From Mesorhizobium sp. LHD-90 (GTDB lineage Bacteria; Pseudomonadota; Alphaproteobacteria; Rhizobiales; Rhizobiaceae): 64,000 nucleotides of DNA. The notes beneath the pieces were generated by a model, which saw only the letters and a list, made by a program, of their open reading frames with translations, was not told the DNA's origin and made no database searches. The stretch covers positions 62,001 through 126,000 of the forward strand of contig NZ_JAVFVV010000018.1 of assembly GCF_030929505.1 (NCBI RefSeq), read 5' to 3'. Position numbers and translations under genes: made by a program. Of this stretch, positions 18,017 through 26,564 are shown piece after piece. Position 1 is the first letter of the stretch. Each line of letters starts with the position of its first letter.

Positions 18017-18457
18017 GCGGCGAGTATGACGGAAATTTGGCGTCCCGAACATTGCATTTCGAATGGCTCCTGACGCACGCGCCGGAACGCCGGGGCCCTT
18101 TTTTGTTTCCGCCAGTCTCCAACGTTGGCGATTAGCCGTGAATCCCTTGCATTCGTCATCCTGGCGCGGAGCAGGCCGAAGGCCGTCGCGGAGACCCCAG
18201 GATCCATGCCGTAGCGGTGACGAAGCGCTCCAGGGGTCTCGAAAAGCGTAGACATGACATCCCGAAAAAGGGGATGAAAATTTCCGCGACAAGGAATATT
18301 TCCCCGACCGCACGCCGATAGGTGCCGCCAAACCATTGTTTTTGCCGAGCCCGCCCCTTCTCCGCCTGGCGCTTGCGTCGCCGTTCAACACGATTTTTAT
18401 CCCCCTCCCAAAAACCTGCCTCATACTCGTCGCCTGTGCTGAGAGGAGGCGGTGGCG
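18017..18457. other. Intergenic region with repeat-like segment
   Basis: About 440 bases between divergent genes. A segment near 18150-18265 (CATCCTGGCGCGGAGCAGGC ... GACCCCAGGATCCATGCC) resembles a dispersed intergenic repeat common in rhizobial genomes, with CCTGG/CCAGG half-sites. Nothing else was found; promoters for the exported protein and the 281-residue protein should be here. Confidence 0.4.
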
Positions 18458-19300
18458 ATGGAGGTAAGTCCGGCGATCGACAAGAACTGGGAAGCGCTGA
18501 AGCGCTTGCTGGCCATGCTTGTCGGCATGGCCGAGATGGCTGGCGGCGCCCCCACGCTTCCCCGCCATCTCCACCGCGCCATCCTCAAGCTGCTGCGGCC
18601 GGCCGAGTCCGCGGCGCGGCGGCTGATCATCGCGGCGGCGCGCGGCCTCGTCGTGGCCTTGCCGCCGGTTCGCCCGCGAAAGCCAAAACCCGGAACCAAC
18701 GAGGCCGTGCTGCGCAGCCTCGGCATCGCCGTCACCATGTCGCACGCTGATTTTGCTCGTGCCGAAGCGGCGAGGAAGGCCGCCGCGCTGCGAGCCGCCC
18801 GCCCGCGCACCCAAAACCTGTCGCTGGTCGACCCGCTCAAAAATCCGTTCCGCGTCCGCCGCCGTCATGTGGCGGCACGCAGCGTGCCGCGCATCATGTC
18901 GCTCGATGACAGCGCACCGTACCACCCCCTGCCGCCGCCGCCATCGCCCGACGATCCGGTCGATGCCGCGCGGCTTGGCCAGCGGCTGGAGGCGTTGGGC
19001 CGCGCGCTGGACGACCTGCCGGGCCAGGCAAACCGGTTCGCCCGCTGGAAGGCGCGCCGCGACGCGGCCGTCACTCGGGAAAAGCAAGGCAGCGGCGCGG
19101 GCGGGCAGGGCGGACAAGATCGCGGCGCGGTCCGCTTCCGCCGCCTCTCGCCGCTGCGGCGCGGCCGTCCGCCCGGCGGCCGGCTGTCGCGCTACGACCC
19201 CACCGCGATCCATCCCCGCAACATCCGCGAGATCGACGAGATTCTGGCGCACGCCCATGCGCTGGCCGTCTACGCGCTGGAGACTCCCGACACGTCATGA
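18458..19300 (+). CDS. Conserved-looking hypothetical protein, proline/arginine rich
   Basis: Protein of 280 residues that I do not recognise. ATG 18458 is chosen because GAGAGGAGG ends 8 bases upstream; a GTG at 18452 is too close to that site. The N-terminal third (about 1-90) is predicted helical (KNWEALKRLLAMLVGMAEMA); the middle is Pro-rich and low complexity (YHPLPPPPSPDDPVDAA); the C-terminus has DPTAIHPRNIREIDEILAHA. There is no signal peptide. The strong ribosome site and long frame support a real gene. It ends 120 bases before a palindromic MITE. Confidence 0.7.
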   Translation: MEVSPAIDKNWEALKRLLAMLVGMAEMAGGAPTLPRHLHRAILKLLRPAESAARRLIIAAARGLVVALPPVRPRKPKPGTNEAVLRSLGIAVTMSHADFARAEAARKAAALRAARPRTQNLSLVDPLKNPFRVRRRHVAARSVPRIMSLDDSAPYHPLPPPPSPDDPVDAARLGQRLEALGRALDDLPGQANRFARWKARRDAAVTREKQGSGAGGQGGQDRGAVRFRRLSPLRRGRPPGGRLSRYDPTAIHPRNIREIDEILAHAHALAVYALETPDTS

Positions 19301-19725
19301 CGGCGCGCGGCTGGCCGCGTTGGCGGTTCTCGAAAAGCCAGGCATTTTTCGCAAGTTCAATGGCCAGACGGGGTAAATTCCGGGCGTGGCGCCGATCCGT
19401 GCTGTCGGTGAATACCGTGCTAGGGTCTGTTGAGATTCAGGTTTTGAGGAGCCGAAAATGGCGTTTTTCGAGAACCGAAGCGCAGTGTACGTTGGGGGTA
19501 CATGAGCATCGGAAGCGCAGAAAAGCGTCATTTGCAGGCCCTCAAAACTCGAATATCAACAGACCCTAGGTCTGGTGGCAGAGCTGGCGGAACCTGCGCG
19601 GGCCATGCCTGCGGCGTCACTTTGCCGCCTTGCCTTTTCGTAGCAGCGGTTTCGCGCCGCCGAGGGATGCGCTATGCAGCCCTCAGCAGCAAGCGCCCTA
19701 TGGGCGTAGCCAGTTCGGAGGGCGG
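19301..19725. other. Intergenic region carrying a MITE
   Basis: About 425 bases between the hypothetical gene and ETF-QO. It holds the 150-bp palindromic element at 19420-19569 and, from 19570 onward, the leader of the ETF-QO gene with GGAGGG just before its ATG. No other coding sequence is supported. Confidence 0.6.
19420..19569. mobile_element. Palindromic MITE flanked by CTAG
   Basis: Near-palindromic 150-bp element. Left end CTAGGGTCTGTTGAGATTCA and the reverse complement of the right end CTAGGGTCTGTTGATATTCG match over the outer bases and continue matching inward (TTTTGAGG, CC, AAATG, CG, TTTTC). CTAG occurs exactly at both outer edges, consistent with a CTAG target duplication of IS5/IS427-type elements. 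There is no room for a transposase, so this is a non-autonomous miniature element. Confidence 0.7.
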
Positions 19726-21405
19726 ATGAGCGAGATCGAACGCGAGAGCATGGAGTTTGACGTCGTCATCGTCGGCGCCGGGCCGGCGGGGCTCGCCGCG
19801 GCCATTCGGCTCAAGCAGATCAACCCGGAGCTTTCCGTCGTCGTGCTCGAAAAGGGTGGCGAGGTCGGCGCGCACATCCTCTCCGGCGCCGTGGTCGACC
19901 CGATCGGCATCAACCGCCTGCTGCCGGACTGGCGCTCCGAGACCGACCATCCGTTCAAGACGCCGGTGACCGACGACCATTTTCTCGTCCTCGGTCCGGC
20001 CGGCTCGGTGCGGCTGCCGAACTTCATGATGCCGCCGCTGATGAACAATCACGGCAACTACATCGTCTCGCTCGGCAATGTCTGCCGCTGGCTCGCGGGT
20101 CACGCCGAAGCGCTCGGCGTCGAGATCTATCCGGGTTTTGCCGCCGCCGACCTGATCTATGACGACAACGGTGCGGTGAAGGGCGTCGTCACCGGCGACA
20201 TGGGCGTCGAGCGCGACGGCTCGCATGGTCCGGCCTTCGCGCCGGGCATGGCGCTGCTTGGCAAATACGTGCTGATCGGCGAGGGCGCGCGTGGTTCGCT
20301 CGCCAAGAAGCTGATCGCCAAATTCGGCCTTTCCGAGGGTCACGAACCGGGAAAATACGGCATCGGCCTGAAGGAACTCTGGCAAGTCAAGCCTGAGAAC
20401 CACAAGCTCGGGCTCGTCCAGCATTCCTTCGGCTGGCCGCTCGACCTGAAGACCGGCGGCGGCTCGTTCCTCTATCATCTCGAGGACAACCAGGTGGCGG
20501 TCGGCTTCGTGATGCATCTGAACTACAAGAATCCGTATCTCTCGCCCTTCGAGGAATTCCAGCGTTTCAAGACGCATCCGGCGATCCGCGGCACCTTCGA
20601 GGGCGCCAAGCGGATCGGCTACGGCGCGCGCGCCATCACCGAGGGCGGCTGGCAGTCGGTGCCGAAGCTTTCCTTCCCGGGCGGCGTGCTGATGGGCTGC
20701 GCCGCCGGCTTCGTCAACGTGCCGCGCATCAAGGGCTCGCACAACGCTGTGCTGTCCGGCATGCTGGCGGCCGACAATGTCGCCGCTGCGATCGCGGATG
20801 GCCGCGCCAATGACGAGCTGGTTTCCTATGAGGCGGCCTGGCGCGGCAGCGACATCGGCAAGGATCTGAAGAAGGTCCGCAACGTCAAGCCGCTGTGGTC
20901 GCGTTTCGGCACGCTGGTGGGCGTCGGCCTGGGCGGGCTCGACATGTGGATGAACAGCTTGTTCGGCTTCTCGCCCTTCGGCACGCTGAAGCACGGCAAG
21001 GCCGACTACGCCACCCTGGAGCCGGCAGCCAATTTCAAGAAGATCGACTATCCGAAGGCGGACGGCGTGCTCACCTTCGATCGGCTGTCCTCGGTGTTCC
21101 TGTCGAACACCAACCATGAGGAAAACCAGCCGGTTCACCTGCAGGTCAAGGATCCGCAACTTCAGGTCAGGTCGGAACACGACGTCTTCGCCGGTCCGTC
21201 GACGCGCTACTGTCCGGCAGGCGTTTACGAGTGGGTCGACGCCGACGGCAATGCCGCGGCCGATCCGAACGCCAAGGATGTGCGCTTCGTCATCAACGCG
21301 CAGAACTGCGTCCACTGCAAGACCTGCGACATCAAGGATCCGAACCAGAACATCAATTGGGTGCCGCCGCAGGGTGGCGAGGGGCCGGTCTATACGAGCA
21401 TGTGA
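19726..21405 (+). CDS. Electron transfer flavoprotein-ubiquinone oxidoreductase
   Basis: Membrane-associated FAD and 4Fe-4S protein that passes electrons from reduced ETF (fatty-acid and branched-chain acyl-CoA dehydrogenases) to ubiquinone. The 559-residue protein has an N-terminal FAD site VIVGAGPAGLAAAIRLKQ, the GALLSGAV-like segment AHILSGAVVDP, and a C-terminal cluster motif NCVHCKTCDIKDPNQNINW with the required cysteines (fourth ligand Cys in STRYCPAGVYEW). Start ATG 19726 (MSEIERESMEFDVV) follows GGAGGG. It could serve the isovaleryl-CoA dehydrogenase encoded at 48.8-50 kb; that link is metabolic inference. Confidence 0.96.
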   Translation: MSEIERESMEFDVVIVGAGPAGLAAAIRLKQINPELSVVVLEKGGEVGAHILSGAVVDPIGINRLLPDWRSETDHPFKTPVTDDHFLVLGPAGSVRLPNFMMPPLMNNHGNYIVSLGNVCRWLAGHAEALGVEIYPGFAAADLIYDDNGAVKGVVTGDMGVERDGSHGPAFAPGMALLGKYVLIGEGARGSLAKKLIAKFGLSEGHEPGKYGIGLKELWQVKPENHKLGLVQHSFGWPLDLKTGGGSFLYHLEDNQVAVGFVMHLNYKNPYLSPFEEFQRFKTHPAIRGTFEGAKRIGYGARAITEGGWQSVPKLSFPGGVLMGCAAGFVNVPRIKGSHNAVLSGMLAADNVAAAIADGRANDELVSYEAAWRGSDIGKDLKKVRNVKPLWSRFGTLVGVGLGGLDMWMNSLFGFSPFGTLKHGKADYATLEPAANFKKIDYPKADGVLTFDRLSSVFLSNTNHEENQPVHLQVKDPQLQVRSEHDVFAGPSTRYCPAGVYEWVDADGNAAADPNAKDVRFVINAQNCVHCKTCDIKDPNQNINWVPPQGGEGPVYTSM

Positions 21406-21494
21406 TCCATGCGCGCCCGCCGCGCCGCTGTTTGCTGTTTACCGGTTCGAAGCCGATTGTTACGCATAGTGGCGGCGTGACCACGGAGACTGTC

Positions 21495-22088
21495 GTGCGG
21501 CAGATCGCTTATGCCCTGCTGATTGCCGGTTGCCTGATGCCGACAGGCGCGCAGGCCGCCGTCAAGTCGGTCGTCAAGGTGGAAACCTATCGCGTCAGCG
21601 GCAACAACGGCGCGGAACTGATGCAGTCGATGGAAAGCCGTGGCCCCCGCCACGGTTTCCTGGCGCGGGCCATTGCGCAGACAAGATACTCGGTCGCCTG
21701 GGAAATGACCTGGGCTGTATCGGACCGGCGCTGTAAGCTGAAGGACGCGGACGTGACCTTGTCCGTGAACTACCGCTATCCGGCGCTCGCCGGTAGACCG
21801 TCCGCCGGTCTGCGGACGCGGTGGAAGGTTTTCATGACCGGCGTGCGCAGGCACGAGGAAACGCATGGGCGAATTGCCCGTCAGATGGTCAACGCCGCCT
21901 ACAAGGCCGTTTTGCGCGTCAAGGCAAACGACGATCCGCGCTGCTGGAAGGCGAAGCGGCAGGCGATGCGTGTCGTCCAGGCGACCTATGCCGACTACGA
22001 AGCCCGCCAGGAGCGCTTCGATGCGCTCGAACACCAGCCCGGCGGACCGGTGGAGCGTCTCGTCGATCGGTTCATCCGCCGCAGATAG
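21495..22088 (+). CDS. DUF922-type exported zinc metalloprotease
   Basis: Secreted or periplasmic protein, 197 residues, matching DUF922. Signal peptide MRQIAYALLIAGCLMPTGA is followed by a strand-rich domain and the zinc motif HEETH (in RRHEETHGRIARQM). The C-terminal region is helical. Start GTG 21495 is preferred, with GGAG six bases upstream; GTG 21477 is an alternative. Substrate unknown. It ends at the edge of a RIME-like repeat. Confidence 0.82.
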   Translation: MRQIAYALLIAGCLMPTGAQAAVKSVVKVETYRVSGNNGAELMQSMESRGPRHGFLARAIAQTRYSVAWEMTWAVSDRRCKLKDADVTLSVNYRYPALAGRPSAGLRTRWKVFMTGVRRHEETHGRIARQMVNAAYKAVLRVKANDDPRCWKAKRQAMRVVQATYADYEARQERFDALEHQPGGPVERLVDRFIRRR

Positions 22089-22093
22089 AGTTA

Positions 22094-22361
22094 GAGCAGT
22101 TTGCATTCAGGTTGACCCATTCTGCCGGCGACGGTTCGGGCCAAGGTCGAGGGCTTTGTCGCAGGCCGGGCTGGTGGCCCGGACAAGACGGAGCCCGATG
22201 GATTTGGCCCGAACCGGCCCGGCCCTTCGGGTTTCCGTTTGGCGGGCGCCCACATTGTCGGATGGACTTGGCCGATGAACCACATCGACCGGCGCCATCC
22301 TCCGCGTGGATCGCCTCGCCAAACGAGAAACAGAATGAGTCAACCTGAGTGCAAACTGCTC
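22094..22361. repeat. RIME-like intergenic element, copy 1
   Basis: A 268-bp element with terminal inverted repeats: GAGCAGTTTGCATTCAGGTT at the left and the reverse complement of AACCTGAGTGCAAACTGCTC at the right. The interior contains GGGCCGGG and TTTGGCCC blocks shared with the 267-bp element at 30766-31032. It resembles the rhizobial RIME mosaic family. The right end supplies the stop codon and last residues of the adjacent minus-strand gene. Confidence 0.7.
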
Positions 22362-23377
22362 TCGGGACCGGCCGCAGCCACGTCGGTCCGGTGTTCTCCG
22401 CCGGCATCCAGCCTTAGCGAGAAATCCACCAGCACCGGCAGATGGTCCGAGCCGACCGGATCGAGGGTGCGGATCGAATGCACCTCGACGTCGCCCTTGG
22501 CGAATACATTGTCGATCGGAAGGCCGGCGTAGAACAGGGTGGCCGGCACGCCGAGACGCATCCAGGTCGAGCCTGGCGACGGCATCGGCGTCAGCCCGCC
22601 CGCTTCCGCGACGCGCGCTGGTGTCCGGCTCCACGGCGCGGCGTTGAGGTCGCCGGCGAGTATCGCGGTCTTGCCGATTTCCCGGAAGAAGGGCGTCAGC
22701 CCGCCGACTTCCCAATATTGCGGATAGGGCCACGGCCAGCCGAGATGCAGTGCCGCGACGTCCAGCGTCTTTCCGCCGAAGTCGATCGTCGCCAGCGCGA
22801 ATGCGCCGCGCCCGTCGCAATGCGGCGTCGTGCCGGCGGCGAACGGCCGGCGCGACAGGATCGCCACGCCGAACAGGCCGGTCGGATAGGGGCACTGGAT
22901 GCGGTACGGATAGGCTGCCTGGATCAGCTTCAGCTTTTCCACCCACATGTCCGAGACCTCGTCCAGCGTCAGCACGTCCGGCTTCACGCGGCCGATCATC
23001 GACAGCACCTGTTCAGGCGTCGCGTTGTCGTAGCGCAGGTTGAGCTGCATCAACTTGAAGGCCGGCCGCTCCGGATCGACAGGATAGAGCGATCCGTATT
23101 GCATGCCGAGCCGTGGGATCGGCACTGTCCCCGATGTGGTGGCGAAAGAAAGCACCGCCGCCAATACCAACAGCGCGCCGACCTTCAGATATCGCGTCGC
23201 CAACAGCGGCAGCGCGGTCAGACCCATCAGGATTGCCAGATGCGCGCGAAAATGCGCGAAGGAATCCAGCGCCGGATGAAGATGGCCGAAAAACCCGGCG
23301 GCGAGAGGCGCAGCCACGAGCAGCGTGCAGGCCGCCGACAACGGGGCCAACCAGCGCCGGAACGACAGGCCGCCCAT
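22340..23377 (-). CDS. Membrane-anchored endonuclease/exonuclease/phosphatase-family protein
   Basis: About 345 residues. Three N-terminal hydrophobic helices (about 10-30, 40-60, 65-83) anchor an EEP-fold domain with signature residues: LNLRYDN (Asn/metal), DVLTLDEVSD (the metal Glu), HLGWPWPYPQYW, ILAGDLNAAPWS (GDxN) and VGSDHLPVLVDF (SDH). The complete set suggests an active phosphodiesterase or phosphatase facing the periplasm; substrate unknown. Its last residues (about ESSLHSG) and stop lie in the RIME-like repeat, so the native C-terminus may have been replaced. Confidence 0.87.
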   Translation of the reverse strand: MGGLSFRRWLAPLSAACTLLVAAPLAAGFFGHLHPALDSFAHFRAHLAILMGLTALPLLATRYLKVGALLVLAAVLSFATTSGTVPIPRLGMQYGSLYPVDPERPAFKLMQLNLRYDNATPEQVLSMIGRVKPDVLTLDEVSDMWVEKLKLIQAAYPYRIQCPYPTGLFGVAILSRRPFAAGTTPHCDGRGAFALATIDFGGKTLDVAALHLGWPWPYPQYWEVGGLTPFFREIGKTAILAGDLNAAPWSRTPARVAEAGGLTPMPSPGSTWMRLGVPATLFYAGLPIDNVFAKGDVEVHSIRTLDPVGSDHLPVLVDFSLRLDAGGEHRTDVAAAGPESSLHSG

Positions 23378-23417
23378 GTCTATCCGAGGCGGGTCAGCGC
23401 CGGGAAGCGCCGCCGGC

Positions 23418-24920
23418 TCATTGGAACGGCGTCTCCAGGAAACTGCGCAGCTTTCGCGAATGCAGCCGGTCGAGCGGCATGTCCGCCAGTTTTTCGAGGG
23501 CGCGGATGCCGATAGTGAGATGCTGCGACACCTGCCGCTTGTAGAAGTCGCTGGCCATGCCGGGCAGCTTCAGCTCGCCGTGCAGCGGCTTGTCGGAGAC
23601 GCACAGCAGCGTGCCGTAGGGCACGCGGAACCGGAAGCCGTTGGCAGCGATCGTCGCCGACTCCATGTCCAGCGCGATCGCCCGCGACTGCGAAAGCCGC
23701 CGCACCGGCCCGCGCTGCTCGCGCAGTTCCCAGTTGCGGTTGTCGATGGTCGCCACCGTGCCGGTGCGCATGATGCGCTTGAGGTCGTAGCCCTCCAGCC
23801 CCGTCACTTCCGCGACGGCCTCCTGCAAGGCCACCTGGATCTCCGCCAGCGCGGGAATGGGCACCCACACCGGCAGGTCGGCGTCGAGCACGTGGTCCTC
23901 GCGTACATAGGCATGCGCCAGCACGTAGTCACCGAGCGCCTGGGTGTTGCGCAGCCCGGCGCAGTGTCCGAGCATCAGCCAGGCATGCGGCCTGAGCACC
24001 GCGACATGGTCGGTGATCGTTTTGGCGTTGGAGGGCCCGACGCCGATATTGACCATGGTGATGCCGCCATGCCCCGGCTTCTTGAGATGATAGGCGGGCA
24101 TCTGCGGCGTGCGCGGCGGGGTCGAACCGGAGACCGGGCCGCTGTGGCCGGCAGGCGTGATCAGGTTGCCGGGCTCGACGAAATGGGTGTAACCGCCGCC
24201 GCCTTCCGCCATCAGGTCGCGGGCATAGACGCAGAACTCGTCGATGTAGAACTGGTAGTTGGTGAACAGGACGAAGTTCTGGAAATGGTCCGGCGTGGTC
24301 GCCGTGTAATGCGGCAGGCGGTGCAGCGAATAGTCGATGCGTTGGGCTGTGAACGGCGCCAGCGGCCGAGGCTCGCCCGGAATGGCCTCGTAGGTACCGT
24401 TGGCGATGAGGTCGTCCGTGCCGTCGAGGTCGGGAACGTCGAAGAAGTCGCGGATGGGCCGCTTCAATTTTTCGGCCACGGAGCCGTCGACATGCGTGCC
24501 TTCGATGAAGGCGAAATGCAGCGGGATCGGAGTGTCGGATTCCGACACCACCACCGGTACGCCATGATTGCGCATGATCAGTTGCAATTGCTCGACCAGG
24601 TAGGTCTCGAACAGGTCCGGCCGCGTGATGGTGGTGGTGAACTGGCCTGGCGCCGACAAATGACCGTAGGCCTGGCGGGAATCGACCTGTGAATAGGACT
24701 GCGTGGTGACGCCGACCTCAGGATAGTAGGAGCGGTAGCGGCTGGTCAGGTCGCCGTCACGTGTGATCGCGGCGAAGGAAGAGCGCAGGAACTCGGTATT
24801 GCGCGCATAGAGGCTCTTGAGCGCCGCCACAGCCTCGCGCGCATCGGAAAAGGTCTGGCGCGCGTAAGGCTCTGGAGAGACTATTTTTTGGCTCGGTTCG
24901 GGATAGATTCGTTTTTCCAT
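23418..24920 (-). CDS. amn: AMP nucleosidase
   Basis: Hydrolyses AMP to adenine and ribose-5-phosphate in the cytoplasm. The 500-residue protein has the family's N-terminal regulatory region (MEKRIYPEPSQKIVSPEPYA; YARQTFSDAREAVAALKSLY) and C-terminal nucleoside-phosphorylase-like domain (TMVNIGVGPSNAKTITDHVA, LMLGHCAGLRNTQALGDYVLAHAY in pieces, DMESATIAANGFRFRVPYGT, with the purine-binding Glu in DMESAT). Length matches E. coli Amn. It is 40 bases upstream of the EEP protein gene in the same direction and may share its transcript. Confidence 0.95.
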   Translation of the reverse strand: MEKRIYPEPSQKIVSPEPYARQTFSDAREAVAALKSLYARNTEFLRSSFAAITRDGDLTSRYRSYYPEVGVTTQSYSQVDSRQAYGHLSAPGQFTTTITRPDLFETYLVEQLQLIMRNHGVPVVVSESDTPIPLHFAFIEGTHVDGSVAEKLKRPIRDFFDVPDLDGTDDLIANGTYEAIPGEPRPLAPFTAQRIDYSLHRLPHYTATTPDHFQNFVLFTNYQFYIDEFCVYARDLMAEGGGGYTHFVEPGNLITPAGHSGPVSGSTPPRTPQMPAYHLKKPGHGGITMVNIGVGPSNAKTITDHVAVLRPHAWLMLGHCAGLRNTQALGDYVLAHAYVREDHVLDADLPVWVPIPALAEIQVALQEAVAEVTGLEGYDLKRIMRTGTVATIDNRNWELREQRGPVRRLSQSRAIALDMESATIAANGFRFRVPYGTLLCVSDKPLHGELKLPGMASDFYKRQVSQHLTIGIRALEKLADMPLDRLHSRKLRSFLETPFQ

Positions 24921-25017
24921 GACCTATTATAGGGAGCCAATGTGACATCCGGGAGGGGGAGGCGCAGCGTGTTTCTAGAGATTCGCCACGCAGGACCAAT
25001 CCTCCGTGTTCGTCTGC

Positions 25018-25203
25018 CTACCGTCGCTGCAGGCTGACCAGCAGGACGAAGCCGGCGCCCTTCTTCTTCATCATCGGGGCCTCGATCACCGAACCGCCGT
25101 CGCTGCCGAAAGCCGGCATCGCCAGGACCGGGGCGGCCAGCACCGCGCTGAACAACAAGGCGCGCAGCATCTGCGAGAGGAGCTTGGCGGGCTTGCGGGA
25201 CAT
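25018..25203 (-). CDS. Small exported protein
   Basis: A 61-residue protein with a convincing signal peptide (LSQMLRALLFSAVLAAPVLA, cleavage near AMPAFGS) and a short mature part ending in KKKGAGFVLLVSLQRR. I do not recognise it. Start ATG 25203 lacks a strong ribosome site, so this is a moderate call. It lies upstream of amn on the same strand. Confidence 0.5.
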   Translation of the reverse strand: MSRKPAKLLSQMLRALLFSAVLAAPVLAMPAFGSDGGSVIEAPMMKKKGAGFVLLVSLQRR

Positions 25204-25508
25204 GGTCTTGGCTTTCGGTCCTGGTTTGCGTTCGATGCCCCCGAAAAATGCATCGCCGACGCTGAACCCGTCCTGAGGTTCGCGTTCATTTTAGGTTCAG
25301 CTTACTCGAAGCGTGTGTCGCCGCGTGCGGCCCGTGTATCGGCATCGGCGACATGACGCTGCCGGATGCCATGCGAGAAGCATAAAAAGCGAATAGCGAA
25401 TAGGGAGTAGCGAGTAGGGAGAATTTCGTTGACGTGGCCGAAGCCGCATCAACCTTCGCTATTCGCTATTCGCTATTCGCTATTCGCTATTCGCTATTCG
25501 CTATTCGC
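25204..25508. other. Intergenic region with heptamer repeats
   Basis: About 305 bases holding an imperfect GAATAGC/GAGTAGC repeat near 25389-25420 and the perfect TTCGCTA array at 25455-25510. No coding sequence was found. Confidence 0.55.
25389..25420 (+). repeat. GCGAATA / GAGTAGC imperfect tandem repeat
   Basis: Short imperfect tandem run (GCGAATAGCGAATAGGGAGT) that is the inverted complement of the TTCGCTA heptamer array 35 bases further on. The two could pair into a hairpin of several heptamer units. Confidence 0.6.
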
Positions 25509-25510
25509 TT
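25455..25510. repeat. Heptamer tandem array TTCGCTA x8
   Basis: Seven exact copies of TTCGCTA (25455-25503) plus a last TTCGCTT (25504-25510). The array runs into the stop codon of the DUF2147 gene at 25509. Such arrays vary in copy number by slippage. Confidence 0.9.
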
Positions 25511-25853
25511 ACAGCTTCGTCCACGTCTGGCTGCGGCAGATAAGACCGCCGAGCACGCAGCCCTTCATCTTCATCGAGGAGCCGCTAAGAGAGGCTTTTC
25601 CGGTATAGGTCTTGTCGGTGGCCGGATCGGTGATCGAGCCGGCATAGCTGCCTTCGCCCTGCGCCGAGATCTTGCCGATGCCTTTGCCCTTGTATTTGCC
25701 GGTCTTCAGCGTGATGCAGAAACCGCCGCCGCAGTCGCCGATCGCCGCGGTCTCGCCGCTCTGCGTTTTCCAGTTGCCCTCGATCGGGTCGGCATGGGCC
25801 GCGCCGGCCAGTCCGATCAGGGCCGCGGCGGCAATCGTCATCCTGCGAAGCAT
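25509..25853 (-). CDS. DUF2147-family exported protein
   Basis: Periplasmic protein of 114 residues: signal peptide MLRRMTIAAAALIGLAGAAH cleaved near AHA|DPIEG, then a small beta domain with PIEGNWKTQSGETAAIGDCG, an internal ITDPATDKTYTGKASL segment and paired cysteines (C in GDCGGGFC, and GCVLGGLIC). DUF2147 proteins are small exported beta-barrel-like proteins of unknown role. The stop codon lies in the last unit of the TTCGCTA array. Upstream (25892-25907) is CTTACG-CAAA-CGTAAG, a possible operator. Confidence 0.85.
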   Translation of the reverse strand: MLRRMTIAAAALIGLAGAAHADPIEGNWKTQSGETAAIGDCGGGFCITLKTGKYKGKGIGKISAQGEGSYAGSITDPATDKTYTGKASLSGSSMKMKGCVLGGLICRSQTWTKL

Positions 25854-26297
25854 TTTGTCCTCCCTCGTCGTCCGGTTCAGCGTTCCGGCATCTTACGCAA
25901 ACGTAAGCTAGCCCAATGCGCGGAGAGCGGAAAGCCCGTTCCGCAGCGGCAGGAGATTGATTTTTCGGCGGCGTTCGTGACGCCCCTTGGCCTAGCGGGA
26001 GGGCTGAAATCGAGGGTTCGTAAAAGAATGAGCGGAAGACGAACCGAATTCGTGGTGAAGGAAGCGTTGAATTCCATAGGGTGAATTTTCAGAAAATTTT
26101 GCTGAAATCGCAGACGCGCCAAGGCCCGCCATCCTTAACGAATTCCGAGCTTTACCTCTTGTTTTTGTTTTGTTTGCCGGCAGTTAAGGACGCCGCTTAA
26201 CGCCGGTTTCAAGCCTCCCCGGCATCCTTCGAACCATCGGACGAGCGAACCGGTAGGGACATCCGGGGCTCTCGGAACAGGGACAGGGACCAGGCAA
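25854..26297. other. Intergenic region, divergent promoters
   Basis: About 444 bases between the divergent DUF2147 and Sel1 genes. It holds the CTTACGCAAACGTAAG inverted repeat at 25892-25907 and a lower-GC stretch around 26010-26180 where promoters are likely. A minus-strand frame at 25877-26122 lacks a ribosome site and family signal and is not called. Confidence 0.5.
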
Positions 26298-26564
26298 ATG
26301 GCACGTTTTGAAATCTTCGACGCGGACTTCGGCACGGCGGGCACGGCCGCGCAGGCCGACATTCTTTGCGAACTCGGGCTGATGTATGCCTCGGGTCGCG
26401 ACTGCGAGGTCGACATCGTCGCCGCGCACAAATGGCTCAACATCGCAGCGATCAAGGGTTCGCTACGGGCCGCCGAGCTTCGGTCGGAACTGTCGGCGAC
26501 CATGTCGAAGTCGGAGATCGCCCAGGCGCTGCGCCAGGCGCGCGAATGGATGACCATGCACTGA
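26298..26564 (+). CDS. Single Sel1-repeat protein
   Basis: An 88-residue protein centred on a Sel1-like repeat: CELGLMYASGRDCEVDIVAA then HKWLNIAAIKGSLRAAELRS, which reads as one full repeat with the alanine/leucine spacing of the family. The C-terminal helix (SKSEIAQALRQAREWMTM) would cap it. Sel1 repeats mediate protein contacts; no enzymatic motif is present. There is no signal peptide. A perfect terminator-type hairpin follows 107 bases downstream. Confidence 0.75.
   Translation: MARFEIFDADFGTAGTAAQADILCELGLMYASGRDCEVDIVAAHKWLNIAAIKGSLRAAELRSELSATMSKSEIAQALRQAREWMTMH

Noticed and set aside
25455-25510. CRISPR array
   Set aside because: The repeats are 7-bp units with no spacers and no cas genes; it is a simple tandem repeat.
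25877-26122. Minus-strand frame of 81 codons
   Set aside because: No ribosome site, no domain, basic low-complexity composition; treated as intergenic.
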